Positions 1 through 13,205 of a DNA stretch of 64,000 nucleotides are shown in pieces; position 1 is the stretch's first letter; every line of letters starts with the position of its first letter. Where the stretch lies: assembly GCF_014839805.1 (NCBI RefSeq), contig NC_051121.1, positions 7,361,116 to 7,425,115 on the forward strand. Direction: 5' to 3'. The notes beneath the pieces were generated by a model that saw only the letters and a list, made by a program, of their open reading frames with translations, made no database searches and had not been told where the DNA came from. The translations under genes and the position numbers were made by a program. Origin of the DNA: Manduca sexta. Taxonomy: Eukaryota; Arthropoda; Insecta; Lepidoptera; Sphingidae.

Positions 1-198
1 TTTAAAAATTGAATTGAATTGATATATTGAATGCTACTGAAGATTTTACACGAATGCTGTTATATGAATAATAGTAAATGCTGTTGTGCTTATGCAGTTT
101 ATGTTAAATTAGCGCTAACAACGTATATTAATAGGAATTCTACGGACCTTCCATTATAAAATTTGTTGCAAAATCGACAAGGCATTAACTCAAATTCT

Positions 199-512
199 TT
201 TTTTTTTATTGAGTTAAATAATGTGACGAGGATGCCGTTTACCTGATGATAAGCGATACGACCGCCCATAAACAGTTACAATGCCATCCGGAACTTTGAA
301 TTGTAAAGCACTATGTGACGTTCCACAGTAGGTTTTCAGAATGAGACAAAGATTTTAGGTCTTATAAAGTAATTACGCTAGTTACAATTTCCTCTAAACT
401 GGTACACATCAGTGCATGGACACAGTTTAACTTGGCTATAGAAATAGACATTGCCGTAGACACCTTATAACTATTAAGACAGACACTCACATATAACAGA
501 CTTACCAACAAT
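199..512 (-). mobile_element. Retroposon family A, copy 1
   Basis: Family A, sense strand minus: starts about 512 and ends in the GGGCGGTCGTATCGCTTATC block and an A-run (T's at 199-210 on plus). Shares the TCTATAGCC/GCCAAG...ATGTCTATTTC block with copies at 1.8, 29.8, 35.4, 40.3 and 50.8 kb. It is poly-A tailed, with no internal tRNA-type promoter seen; probably a LINE 3' end or LINE-dependent SINE. Confidence 0.55.
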
Positions 513-1829
513 AATTAAAATAAGTGTATATTGCCTATTAAACGTTATTTTTAAAAATTTATAGCTCTATTACCTAGTAACTTCTATTTGCCGCTCAACC
601 GGAATTAATCTTTTGGAATAAAAAGTACTCTATTCAATCCACAGCTCACTGTCTGAGTACCATATTTCATACACATTCATTTAGTTATTAAGGTGAAACT
701 GATTAATTAACAAACATTCAAACTCATGTATAGAAATTTTACTTAAGTATATTATGTTATCTAAGACTGAACAACAAATAAAAAATAAAACAAAAATAAT
801 ATGTTGTTAAAACTGAGTATATTTTACTATTATTTATTTGGAATATCTTGCATTACATTCACTATCCTGTAAAAGAAATTATTTTATTATTACATTTGAT
901 ATTATCAGTTTTGTTAACATTAGTATTCAATGTAAGATGCCTTTGGTCTCCTAAAATAAAAAGAAAGTGTTTGTACAAACAATTTTAGATTTAACATGAT
1001 TACATACTTTTGTTTGTAATTGTGTAAAATTATTGGGATTACCTACATGAAATTTTTGCTTTGTTCCCTGGATCGATATTCACATTTAGAAGATTTTGAT
1101 ATTTAATTTAAAGCTGGCTAAGCCCTTGATTAAGACCTCTACCAATTACTTATAACAACAATAATGTATAACTAGTAAAAATTTCTTCAATAATCTTTAT
1201 TGTTATCAAACTTTATAGGTACAAAACTTTCACCACAAAGAAACTACATAGTATTAATTGTAATGTACATAATTAAGAAAACATTGTTTAAAAAGATACC
1301 TTCATTAGTGTTTTATATTTGTTTGGCCTATCTATTTACTAATAGAAATATTACATCGAAGTAATAAAAATAAACTTGATTGACCTCAATTGTTGTCAAA
1401 AGTCGGGTTGCCAGTAGTAAAGTAGCTTATTTTTCACCGCTGAGCCCATAACACAAATTTGACTATCAAGATACAAAACATAGGTAAGAATAATAGTTCT
1501 ATCATTTAGGATTTATGTTTGTTTTGTTTCTGATAAGGTAGAATATTATATTTGAGTTTTCACGATGTAAAGAGGATACTATCGTCAATAGAAATTATAC
1601 AGTCGTTGTATCTAAATAATTAATTTGTCTAAACGCGCATAGACGCGCTGGATTGCCGCACGTTATTTTGACAATTCGTAACATGCCCATAAGGCGGATG
1701 TGTCACACCTCATCGTGTTTATGAAATGTCAAATTAGCATCCAGAATACTCTTACACAGTCATAACACGAAGTTAACGAAACACGCCGTGTTACAAGTTC
1801 GACATTGTCGTAGAGAATCATGCCCCTGG
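513..1829. other. AT-rich, nothing recognised
   Basis: Between family A copies 1 and 2. Homopolymer and AT-rich noise; no ORF, repeat or splice pair recognised. Confidence 0.5.
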
Positions 1830-2128
1830 AGGTAACTGGTATGTCTCTCATAGGTGAGAGTACGCCTGGGTAAGTACCGCAATGTCTATTTCTGCCGCCA
1901 AGCACCAGTGTGTAGTCGCAGTTGTGTTCCGGTTTGAAAGACATTGTAGCCAGAGTAACTACTGGACATAATAAGACATAACATCTCATGTCTCAGGATG
2001 GTGAGCGCAGTGGGATACCGATCAATACTTTGTAATTCAAGGTGTTGGATGTTGTTTCTACTGTTTATGGGCGGTCGTATCGCATACCATTATGTGACGG
2101 CAAGCTCGTCTCGTCATTAAAGAAAACC
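1830..2128 (+). mobile_element. Retroposon family A, copy 2
   Basis: Full-length-like member: GGTAACTGGTATGTCTCTC start, AATGTCTATTTCTGCCGCC, GTTTATGGGCGGTCGTATCG and GCAAGCTCGTCTCGTCATTA end followed by AAAGAAAA. It lies 1.3 kb from copy 1 in the opposite orientation. Confidence 0.6.
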
Positions 2129-5100
2129 ATATTAGATAATATGTAGTAACCATAGCAACTGCATTAGTATAAACAATGTCGTAGTTATTAGGCTACGACT
2201 TAATTCAAAAGATAAATGTACTCGTAACTAGTTTAGTTAAAATAATTTAATTATTTATCATCTGAAAACATTTTAATAAATCAATATACCCAATTATTTA
2301 CGAAGACAGGAATTGCGAATTGCAATTGCGAAACCATTACGGGAATTAATCAATCAACTGGTGTTTGATTTATCAAGGAATGCGCTCACAGATTATTTTT
2401 TCCTTTCTCTTAACCTCCAACGCGTAAAGAGGTGTATACTGATGTGGGCGGGCTAGCCTACAATTTTCCAAACATTTCCGTTTATTCTAGGTGGCCACAC
2501 ACTAATTGCTTTTGTTAACGGAAGCAGATATGTACCAATTAGCACTGTAACCTAGTTACACATTTTTTAACACGATAATTAAAATATCGTTGTTGGGGGA
2601 ATCGGATTGATTATGAACGTTTTTACACTTTCCCACAAATATCGGGTATTGTAGCAAATTGGCTAATAGTATGATCATTGAACAGTCAATTGCCGTCAAG
2701 TCTATCGGCTTCGCAGAGGTTATGATATGCATTTCATAGTTATAAAATTTTAAACCTTATTTGATTGCCTTTGAGACCATAATGGAAGTTATGGACTTGC
2801 TAGTAATGCAGCAAAAAATATATCAAATATTTATAAATACCTTTACGTGCTTCTAACTTTAAATGTAGTATTCTTAAAGTTTTCTGAGTTCTTAAAAAGA
2901 GGAAGTTGGGGAAAACTAGGATTCGTCTACGCTTTCATTATATCAAAACCGGAATGCTAGTAAAGGGGTCTTTTATTTGTTATTTAGCATTACACTCAGC
3001 TCATACTACGTGGGCTAGCGTGGGTGTGTGGTACCGTTAACAGTCCAATGTATTTGTATAAATAACTATACTGAACGTGATAAAAATATTAACAAATTAA
3101 ACAATTACGGTGTTTTGCGTACGCGTTGTCGTCAGCTAAATACCATGTTTAGAAAATAGGTTGACTATTTGTCTTTTTTTTTTTTTGGAGGAATAATTTT
3201 TTATATTTCTTTTGATAAATATTTATTTTTTTAATTTATTGCCCTTAATACACAGATATATAAAGGCAGACTTAATGCCATAGGTATTCTCTCCCAATCA
3301 ACCTTAGCGTAAACCTTACTCAACTTATGTATAATATTGACAAATTGAGGCAACGAAATATTTATTGCTATTGTAGGTTCAATCTATTATCATTGTTAGG
3401 CCTTGAAAGTCCAGTTGTAACTAGCAATTTATTTAAGTATTATAGAAAAACATCTTTTAAAAGCATATTCAAGGCTCATATCATAGTACCGGCAATTATA
3501 TAGCTATTATTCACAAAAGTCGTAAAAGATTAACACTTAGCAGGTACAAATCTAAACAATAAGACCATTTATTTAATTACCCAAAAGGTTTAACGGCAAA
3601 GAGTTTTATATAAAAAAAATATATTACGTAGGTATATTAACCTTGTAAAAAACTGTTAATTTTATGATTATTGTCTCGATATAACCACTCGACCCAACAA
3701 GGGTATCGAATCTATAATAAAATAAAAAAAACAGACCATTGTCTCGTTTTGAATGTTGCAGACTAGAATATAATCAACTTAGATAATTGAATACATTTTA
3801 TGATGTTAATTCTGGTATTTCCCTGCACTATTTTGTCATTAATTTACACTATTTCGATGCTCCTAAGTAAACTATCGTATCTAAAAAATTGTAATTTATA
3901 TAATTTTGTAAACCCGAAGTAGCCCTTCAAAATTTTAACTCCGTTTACTAAATTTTGACAACGTCTGATATCAAGAATATTAAAACACATCACCGTATAA
4001 TCGACATATTAATTTTAACATTGATGGATGGTCCAGGCCACTCCAACGTACCTTACAAGCACCCAACTTCGCCCATATAATTAATTACCCAGCCAAAAAC
4101 TCAAAAAATTTACAACAAACAAAATAATCACATTACTAACCTGAGTATTGTAAAAACGTAAAAAAATAATGACGTATAAGAATTGATGTCGGCATACAAT
4201 GTCGGCCGCGTAATCAGGTAGCGAGCAAGTATCGATAAATAACTCTACACGTGGTTTTTTTGGCCACACTTGGCCCAAGTCGAACACGACCGGTTCTTGC
4301 CGTCTCCTGAGCTTAGATTGAGGTTTTTTCCTGTTGTTTTCACACTTGAATTATAAACAAAACGTAAAAGTATCATTTTAAACGTTTTATTTCAGTTTGC
4401 ATAGTGACATGGTTGAAATGGCTTAATGTCTACGCGAATGTCTGTGGAGGGATTATAATCTATGTATTGAAACTTAAAAATATTTTTTATCTCATAATAT
4501 TTAAAATGTGATAGTTTATTATGAATCTAAAAAAAACTTATACATTATACTGATATATCAGTATGCATTATAGGGTTTCGAAAGCAAAATTTACGTAAAT
4601 ACTTAATTTAATTTTAAACAACAATTGGAAGGCTGTATATTTCTCAATATAATTAGATATTAATGTGTCCAAGTAGAAAATATTACATATTTACAAAGAC
4701 ATTAAACAGTATCATTAATAATAATATATTTAGAACTATCGACCTCTCACACGCGCATTATGTTATTTGCGACAAAAAGGTATAATATTGTATTTCTTTA
4801 AATAAATTAATGTAATTCTTGTGAAAAAATAAATATCTTCAACTATATCTTAGTTACTATAATTACTATATCTATGCTTACGATTACAAGACATAAACTA
4901 CGGTATTTAATTACAAGTAATTTATTCGATAGTATGTAAAAGTAATCAACAAATATGATCAGCCGTTATAAAAACAGAGAAATATCTGTATTACATATTT
5001 ATAAGGTCGATATTCCGATATCCGACAACTTGCAACAGCAAAACAACATTTGCCACCTCCCTGAGTAATTCAATCACTTTGTTTTAATACTCTTTTGATA

Positions 5101-5400
5101 TGCCGACGATGTGTAATGTGTCTTATTAGAAATTCTTGTTTATCTTAAAAGTATTTGTAGACTGTATCGAAAGTTGCAAAATTGCTTTGTCTTTTATAAA
5201 TCTATCTCATTATCGTGATGATTATAATGATCGCTGCGCTTCTGTTAACCTTTTATGCTTAACGTAGAGAATAAAGAAAAAAGAATTCCTTTCATTAATC
5301 TCATAGGTTAGCAGTTCGATTTTACCCAAGCCTCCTGTTGAAAATGACAATTTGCCCTTTTTAAGGCTTATCGATTACTTTACTGAAGTTAATACATAAT
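2129..5400. other. AT-rich, nothing recognised
   Basis: A T-run at 3172-3186 and short simple repeats only. The 68-codon frame at 4081-4287 (-) has no recognisable content. Confidence 0.5.
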
Positions 5401-5570
5401 GTATACTAATAAAAACCTGAAGTTTGTCTGTACGCGCTAATCTCAGAAACTACTAAACCGATTTCGAATTATTACACTAATAGGAAGCGTCATTACTCCG
5501 GAGTTGAATAGCCTACTTTTGATTCCTGGAAAATATAAAGTGGGACTTTTATTGCTGAAAAACTTCACGC
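5401..5570 (+). mobile_element. Helitron-like 5' fragment
   Basis: The stretch with GTCTGTACGCGCTAATCTC and AAACTACTAAACCGATTTCG resembles the leader of lepidopteran Helitrons (compare the leader at 11.5 kb). No 3' CTAG end was found nearby. Confidence 0.4.
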
Positions 5571-5867
5571 TTCTCTGAGCCGTGAGCAATATACTTTTAT
5601 AATTATTTAAACATTATTAAACTAAAAGTTATCCTTCAGATAAAATATGACCAGACTGGACATAAAATATATCTTATACAATTATCATTTTAATTCGTTC
5701 ATGTTTTATCTTACAAATAAATATCAGACGATTATAATCAGCCTTTAATGTATCATAACATTTGATTTTAGCCTGTCCGACGTAAAAAGCGTTAAATTCA
5801 AATTACAAATAAAATATGTTTTTTTAAACAAACTTTAATAAGCATATTCAAATTTAACAACATAAGA

Positions 5868-6041
5868 ATGGTGATGTCCCACACCATATTAATTTCGGGA
5901 AGTTTCGTAACATTCGTGGACCTTGCACCGGTATTTGCAATATCCGTTTCGATAACTCGAACAATTTGCCGTGGGAATCTGTGTTTCTCATGGTGTCTTT
6001 TTATGTTTTTATTTCCAACCTTTTTATTTGACGCAGTTTAG
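5868..6041 (+). other. Unassigned small ORF in a locally GC-rich patch
   Basis: A 57-aa frame (MVMSHTILISGSFVTF...) lies in a patch of higher GC; the opposite strand has a 45-aa frame (5991-5854, MRNTDSHGKLFELSKR...). Neither is recognised. The patch may be an old repeat rather than a gene. Confidence 0.15.
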
Positions 6042-6772
6042 GTATAACGTGGTACTGTGAATTTTGTCATTAAGTGTTAATAAAGTGTTGGGTTACATAA
6101 TACTTTAAATAAACGAGTTTGAGATTTTTTTTAAAGATCTATCCCAACAGTTAGCGTTATGCTGTAGCCAAACAGTTGTAAGATTATATAGAATGAACAT
6201 TGGAAAGATTGTCGTACAAAATTTTTTCGCTCATGCGATGGTTAGTAATCTACAGTGAAATAGCAAAACACCAATGTAAAATACTTAATATTTTTTCCAT
6301 ATCGTGATTTGCAAGTTTTTAATGTGCATATTAGCATATTTTCTGTAAATATATTACTCATTGGTAACAACTTTTAGAGCACAAATTTGAACCCGATGCC
6401 CGGTCTATAACTATACTGTTTAATGTCTGTCTTTAATAAAAAAAAAAACACATTAAATATGCAGAAAACTTAAATTATTATATCCGTTATAATTTACTCA
6501 AAAAACGTATTTGATTAAGGCATATTTTAAATAAATAATGACGAAGGAAATATCATACAGATTCAAATAATCGAACATCAAAATAATAATTGCCAATATT
6601 GCCACGTAATACTAAACTTTTGTATGCGTTTTTTTGTTTTGTGTAATTAAAAACAATGCTAAAGTGTTTGAAATAGTAAAGAATATGGTATTATTTATAC
6701 GATTTTTTATAATTGTTAAAGTCCCTTAATTTATTATTGTACAAAAATCTAAAAGAATTTTTTTTGTTTCAG

Positions 6773-6829
6773 ATTACTGGACACTACGGAAACACGCAGA
6801 TTCGTCGTCGAGCGACAAGGAGAATTAAT
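6773..6829 (+). CDS. Candidate terminal coding exon (unknown gene)
   Basis: A strong acceptor (eight T's, then GTTTCAG) ends at 6772. The downstream frame with phase 1 reads YWTLRKHADSSSSDKEN then TAA. A second open frame (ITGHYGNTQIRRRATRRIN...) also exists. The 57-nt segment is visibly richer in GC than the surrounding DNA, which is why it stands out. No upstream exons and no family were recognised, so this is a weak call. Confidence 0.25.
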
Positions 6830-8749
6830 GAAAATAATTTAACATTAGTTTAATGTAAAACGCGACATGTTGGTATATAAAATCGTTTGATTTAAATTAT
6901 TAACAAAGATATATAACGTATTTATATAAGTAGATACTAATGGAAAATGCCTATTCCTGATTTTTATAACAAAATTATCTATTGCATACTTTTGGCGTGT
7001 AAAGAGGCTAAAATTTGTCTAAATTTTACACTAAGTTCGCTATGGTGGATTTTTTTGGTTTACAATCACAAGCATGGTTTAAATGCAAATACCATGTTAA
7101 ATTATGTGATTAATATATATCTTTAATTTAAATTGTCAATTTGAACGCTATCAAAATAGCTATCAGCAATAAGTAAATAAGTAAGATTCACATAAGCTGA
7201 ACAAATTTCAAATCTCCTAGGCGGTAAATTTCATTGAAACATTTTTGTTTTCTTTGCGCAAAGTAAATTCATTTATGATAATATTTGTGAAGAGAAAAAA
7301 AAATGTTGGTAAGAACACTAAATATATAAACGATTTGAAGTTTCGAATTTTTGAGCTACTTGTGTAGCAAGCATAATACACTACAGGGAAAAGATTTCGA
7401 CCTGTCATGGTTAATTTTGGTGGTCAGTGTGCTTTTGACATTACCATCTTGTGAATGTGAGCTGTCAAAAATGACATTTCAAATTAGCGTTGTAACATAA
7501 GGGTGCGATTCCAAAGGACTCGCTTAGGTTAAACGGACTCACGTCCAAAAATATTGTGCTTATTGCCACGCGTTAATTTATAATAAGGAACTTTTATTTA
7601 ATTGTACACAACTAGAAGCCAAATGTAATAAACTGCATTTCACTATGGAATAGATTTTAGACTAAATCTTTATGGAAATTAAAATCCTGTTGATTTTTTT
7701 TACGAATATAAAGTAGATGCAAATTATAAATTACAAATAAAAATGGTAGCTATTTAAACTTAAATTTAATTCCAGTCATGTGAAATCATGTACGTTTTTA
7801 GTATCGCTATAAAATTAATAGATACTAACTTTTGACATTTATTAAATCAGATTCCAAAAACATTTTTTTAATGAACTTATCCTTTTTTTATTAAGGCATG
7901 CTTTAAGTGTATGCTCATTGAGATTTTTTCTAAACGACTCAAAATTCATTTTTAAAACATTTTTCAATCTAGTCTGTGATCTCCGCAATAATTGTTCTTG
8001 TCTCCACAAACTGGGGAAGCTTCCTATTATTCTGTCCTTTAGATGTAATTTATTAAGTGCTAATATTTAGTTTAGATTTGTAAATATAATTTGCCAGGAA
8101 CGTAGTTAGGGTTTAGGACATGAATCAAATTTTGGCACATAAATACAAAGTAAAACCGAGAAATTTAATAGGATTAGTTTGATTGTATCATGCCATATCG
8201 AACCTAAGCCACTATTCAATTGCATGTTTGTCTAATTTAGATTATCATTTACTCGAAGACAAAAATGTTAAGCAAATGCTCACAATGTCATTTTAATTAT
8301 TTTACTGTTTCAATCAATCAATATGCTTTGTTGTAGCGCCTACTTATTCTCTGCTATGGACCTGCATTTCGGTGCCTGGAAATTGTAAGATAAGGTCAAA
8401 TTAACAATGGTCAGTCAGCAATTCGATTTACAATTTGTAAAAAGTACACATTGTAAATGAATGGCTTTCGTTTACGTATTGAGGTGGGGAAACAATATTT
8501 GTACTAAAATTATTATGCGTGTACAAAGATTTTGTGAAAATTTGTGTATTGTAATAAAAATAATTAAACTATACTTTTGTCATCTATTATTTTATCTCTA
8601 ATACCTTCATTTTATATATTTTGGATGAGTTGGTATATATTTTTGTCATATATTTTTTAAAATTATATTCCTCATATTTTTTCATCAAAATTAAATGGAA
8701 CATAAATATGATTGAAATCCGAAATTTGATTTTTGGGGGTATCGTGACG
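6830..8749. other. AT-rich, nothing recognised
   Basis: Would be 3' UTR/intergenic if the exon at 6773 is real. No clear element seen. Confidence 0.45.
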
Positions 8750-8892
8750 TGACCGGCCTGCATCTGATGGTAAACGGTCAACTGACAAGAGACGATCATC
8801 CCTCATCAATTGCCAAAATTATGCCGGCCTCTTTGACACCGGATATACACAGGCTGATCCCAATTCACATGGACGGTTGGACCACTATTGTA
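8750..8892 (-). mobile_element. Retroposon family B, fragment
   Basis: Family B (sense minus): plus strand shows GCATCTGATGGTAAACGG, AATTATGCCGGCCTCTTTG and GGATATACACAGGCTGATCC. Truncated 5' part absent. Confidence 0.55.
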
Positions 8893-9179
8893 AGTTTTAT
8901 GAAGGAGGGAAATAAAAAATTTCTAGTATCTTATTTTATTATGAAAATAATCGCCAGCACTGACGTTACCATGTACAAAATGTTGACTATTCATTTAAAA
9001 CAAATTCCAGTTATTTTTGACGAGGCCAATATTTGTTCGTATGAGCCAATAAAATCGTGCCGACAGCCCTGTATGGTAACAGAATTCTTGCAGCGGCACA
9101 CAGTTTTGAGCATAACACAAGTGCGTTCGTTATGCACCCCAGGTTGTGAAATAATATGTAGTTTTTTTCACTTAACAAT

Positions 9180-9440
9180 TTATATATTTGCTTACTATGT
9201 AAAGAGACCAAACCCGCTGCTGTGTGTAGTCTTCTACTGATGTCGCAACTCTTCCTGGTCCTGTGGGAGTTTCCCGCACTCCTTGCTGGCATACTTCATC
9301 TCATTGGACCATCGGGCTGGTAGTCTGCTTGTGACTCAGCCAGTGTCTTCGGTCTTATTCAGTGGTTCCTTGTACACCTGTCGCCATCGCGTCTAGCCAA
9401 GTGTACCAACCTATCTCCACTTCCTGAGACCAAACATTTC
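9180..9440 (-). pseudogene. Possible RTE-like LINE 3' fragment
   Basis: The minus strand shows PARWSNEMKYASKECGK..PQDQ and, in another frame, DYTQQRVWSL, reminiscent of the RW.D.I...AG and EAYTQQW end of RTE ORF2. It is locally GC-rich compared with its flanks. Weak, frameshifted match. Confidence 0.35.
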
Positions 9441-11471
9441 ATTTAGAAATAAAATACTTAAGAAGTTAGTTTAAATAAGGTATTAGGTATACAAAGAAAA
9501 ATAAACTGGTATTTGGTTAAATTTAGGACCAAAATCAATTTTATACCATATTCAATTAAAGAGGAACAATCGATCTATACAGAATTTATAGACCTGAAAA
9601 AAAACATTTGAGATGATATTTTTTGTGTTTCCTTTCCTCAAGTACCTAATTATAGATATTACATCTGGTAGTAAATGTTGTGTTAATATCATTTTAAATA
9701 CAAAATAAGTATATTAATACATCGTTAGAAAACTACAAAGAATCATTCAAATGTGCCAACAAAGCCGCCTGTTCACACAAAGATCCCAAAAAATACCCTA
9801 AAAATAATGACTTCCTGGAGCGACCAATCGTGTGTCCCGGAATTTTGACCATCTCCCACGCGACTTCGGGAGCAAATAAAAGGTTGTACTAATTGGGAAT
9901 GGTTCCGTATGAAAAAACGCTTCTGAGCGGAATAGATGGATTGGCTGCTCAAAATGGTTGATGGCCTACTTGTTTTAAAGGTTTACCTTACTTATTGGGA
10001 AGTTAATAGGTATACATATTATTGATTATTTTTTGTGGTTTTTAAGTCGGAAATTCAGGAAAGGATTCTACAATTGAAATTGCTTAAAGTTTTATGATGC
10101 GATACTATGTAAATTTATTATTATTTGATTGACGACAATATACTTTTTGAATTCATAGTTACATATTTGCTCCTTTGATTTTACTTCTTAAAATTGAGTA
10201 ATTACATAAATTTTCATTGTTGCATTTGTCCAAAAAAATATATATATTTATCAAATAATAATACTACGTACGTAGTAAATGATAATTGATTGTATTTTCA
10301 AAGTTTAACCAACGTGAAAATATTATTTTTTAACATACTTAAGTAAAAATTAACAGAAAACCTTGTAATAGTAACACCGCGAATTATAAAAAAACAATTT
10401 AGGGAAATTATTTACTTACTTATCTCAAAAACTAAAACGGGTTACTAAAACAGTAAATCAAAAACTGTATACAGGGTTAGGGTGCATGAGTCATCAGATT
10501 GACGCGGCTGGAGTCACCGGTGACGCACCGACACTCACGACTTACTAAATTAAACAGTTCAAATATTTGGTGACCTTTTTTTCAATTCTTAACTTATTTG
10601 TACAGTTAAGATTTGGAGATATATTTGCTTGTTTTTAGGAATATATTAAACAATAATATAACATTATTTTAAGGGACAGATTGGTATCATTTTAATTTTT
10701 ATGTCCATTTCTATAGAAATTTCATAAAATGTTAACAGCTGGTGGGTATTTAGTGTTTACCTCTTAAATTTAACTGAATTAAATTTGATGTAATTTTTAT
10801 GTTCTGTTTAAATAAAATGTACATATCTCTATCTACTCAATCGACAAAAAATAGACGTATAGCATATATACACAACACATAAGCTCGCTTATGCATTTAT
10901 GTGAGGGTAGGCAGTTACTGTTCTCAACATGTAAGTATTGCGTTTGGACGATAGATGCTGTTTATTATAAATTAAGCTTACATAAAATACAAGTATATTA
11001 AAGAAAATTATCACATGCTAACATTCCCTATATGAATAAAAACTGATACCCTATTGGGCTTGATAGCTTTAAAAGGTATAAATCATAGGCCTTGGTTTAA
11101 ATAAACCTTGCGCCTAAAAAAATGTCTTAGCAATGAAGTCACTGATCTTAAGTTATCTAGACGAATCTTAGGCGGTTTATTTTAGTTTATCAATGTAACC
11201 AACACTTGATAATTAAGAAATTTAAATAGAATAATAGGAATGATTAATTTATAACATGATATGTGTAATGTGTAGCAATAGCAAAACAAAATTAATTTTG
11301 TCTAGGAGTCTAAAGCTCTTGTGATATCATTCTACACTTATTAATCATAAAGCTGAAAAAGGTTTTAAATTCTTTGTATGCATCACGGAGATAAAACGAA
11401 ATGTATGATGTGAAGTATCACGCCTGCCTATAACCACAAACATTTTTTTTAACGACAAAACACTGCATGAA
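9441..11471. other. AT-rich, nothing firm
   Basis: An AP-1-type TGAGTCA at 10488-10494 and the palindrome GTCACCGGTGAC at 10517-10528 lie close together in a GC-richer patch; too little to call an enhancer. Confidence 0.4.
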
Positions 11472-12225
11472 TCTATACTATTATATAAAGCTGAAGAGTT
11501 TGTTTGTTTGAACGCGCTAATCTCAGGAACTACCGGTCCAAACTGAAAAATTATTTTTGCGTTGGATAGCCCTATGTTCGTGGAGTGCTATAGGCTATAT
11601 ATCATCACGCTATACCCAATAGGAGCGGAGCAGTAATGGCTAATCTCAGGAACTACCGGACCAAACTGAAAAATTCTTTTTGCGTTGGATAGCCTTTTGT
11701 TCGTGGAGTGCTATAGGCTGTATATCATCACGCTATACCCAATAGGAGCGGAGCAGTAATCGCTAATCTCAGGAACTACCGGTTCGAACTGAAAAAATAT
11801 TTTTTGTGTTGGATAGCCCTTTGTTCCTGGAGTGCTATAGGTTATATATCGTCACGCTATGACGAATAGGAGTGGAGCAGTAATGAAACATGATGCAAAA
11901 ACGGGGACAATTTATTAGTTTTGAGAGCTTCTGTTGCGTGCGCTGCGTAAACGGTTAAAGTTATGCAACAATAATGTATGACGGGATTGTTCCTCTTAAA
12001 AAAGTTCTACAAAAATATATCATAAAACAAAATCCCCCGCTGCATCGGTCTGCCCGAACGTGTTAAACTCAAAAACTACCCAACGTATTAGGATAAAATT
12101 TGGAGACAGTTTGAGACCCTGGGAAGAACATAGGCTCCCGGGAAAATATATAGCGTGACTTTTATAACGGAAAACTTTAGCCCGAAAAACTTTATAACGC
12201 GGGCGGAGCCGCGGGCAAAAGCTAG
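11472..12225 (+). mobile_element. Nonautonomous Helitron with internal tandem units
   Basis: Starts TCTATACTAT (11472) preceded by A and ends GCAAAAGCTAG (12225) followed by T, i.e. an A|T insertion. The subterminal GCGGGCGGAGCCGCGGGC forms a GC-rich hairpin near the 3' end, as usual for this class. The 5' part contains three 123-bp tandem units, the 3' part a unique section (about 12020-12225). No coding sequence. Confidence 0.75.
11516..11884 (+). repeat. Tandem repeat, 3 x 123 bp, within the Helitron
   Basis: Units start at 11516, 11639 and 11762 (each GCTAATCTCAGGAACTACCGG) and end with GGAGCAGTAATG/C. The period is exactly 123 in both intervals. Units 1 and 2 are nearly identical; unit 3 carries more changes. 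Confidence 0.9.
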
Positions 12226-12889
12226 TCTGTAATATATGTACTCATACTCAAGCCTTTTTTTGTAACTTCTTTTTGCGGCACGCTAATACTAAAAGGTTTT
12301 CAGTCCATATTTTTTTGTATCCCCCTCCCGTCCTGTACTTTTTAATGACAATTTTTTCGATATTTTCAAAACCTCCTTTGGAGACACTGTATGCCCCCGC
12401 ATGCTCCCACAAAAAAGCCCTGCTTCTACTCATCATCTAAGATATTATACGCTAAGTTTCGTAATGCCTAATTTCCCTCTATCTTTGCACTTCTGATTGG
12501 TGACATAGATAGACAATACGGTAATATCATCGATTCATTTATGTACTTAACCATGATGAACATAAAATTATTGAGTTCCTTTAGTAAACGCCTTGGCAAT
12601 ATCTTTGTCTTGTTGAATATAAGATAATAGAGCGCCTTAAGGATTTAGTAGAAAAGTAAAACGAGAGACATTGCTTTTCAAGATTATTAGGCGCTATTAA
12701 GAAATGGTAAAGGAAAATCATTTGTAGCAATAATTGTATTATTGTATAGTTATTTTGGGAATATTTGAGAAATACAAAATTTTTGTTACTAATGCCGAGA
12801 ACTTTCGACACTGATTTTATTGTAGTTGCTAGTCGTATATACACAACGCTATATAAATATTACCAATGGAAAAAATATTGAACTATTAT

Positions 12890-13205
12890 AATAAAACGCT
12901 GGTCTATTACACTCCATAAGATGGCAATTCCTTGTCGCCCAGACTTCGCCACGTTCCCCGTCCCCCGACCCTTCGTATAGTTGCGGCCCGTGTGTTGACG
13001 AGCACGGGCATGGACAGATTGTAAGTAATCTCATCCCTAATGGCCCATCAATCCTCTACCAGTGGCCATCCTGCACAATGGTCCGTAACCCGTTAGTAGG
13101 TAGCCCTCAGCTTGGTCACTTCATTTCAAAGGCTCGCGAAAGCCTGAAGCGCTCACTCAAAAGTGGTATAATTATATAAGCCGACCCTTGTAAGGCGTTA
13201 GCCTA
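12890..13205 (-). mobile_element. GC-rich retroelement fragment
   Basis: About 310 bp of clearly higher GC than its surroundings (TCGCCCAGACTTCGCCACGT, GAGCACGGGCATGGACAGAT). A 61-aa frame on the minus strand is not recognised. It is most likely part of a LINE untranslated region, minus orientation, by resemblance to repeats known from moths. Confidence 0.35.

Noticed and set aside
8749..9240. 163-aa plus-strand frame
   Set aside because: Starts in a family B retroposon and ends antisense to an RTE-like fragment; composition is not coding-like.
10517..10528. 12-bp palindrome GTCACCGGTGAC
   Set aside because: Short palindromes are expected by chance in 64 kb and nothing around it gives a role.
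11516..11884. CRISPR-like array
   Set aside because: Units are contiguous 123-bp tandem repeats without spacers, inside a eukaryotic Helitron.
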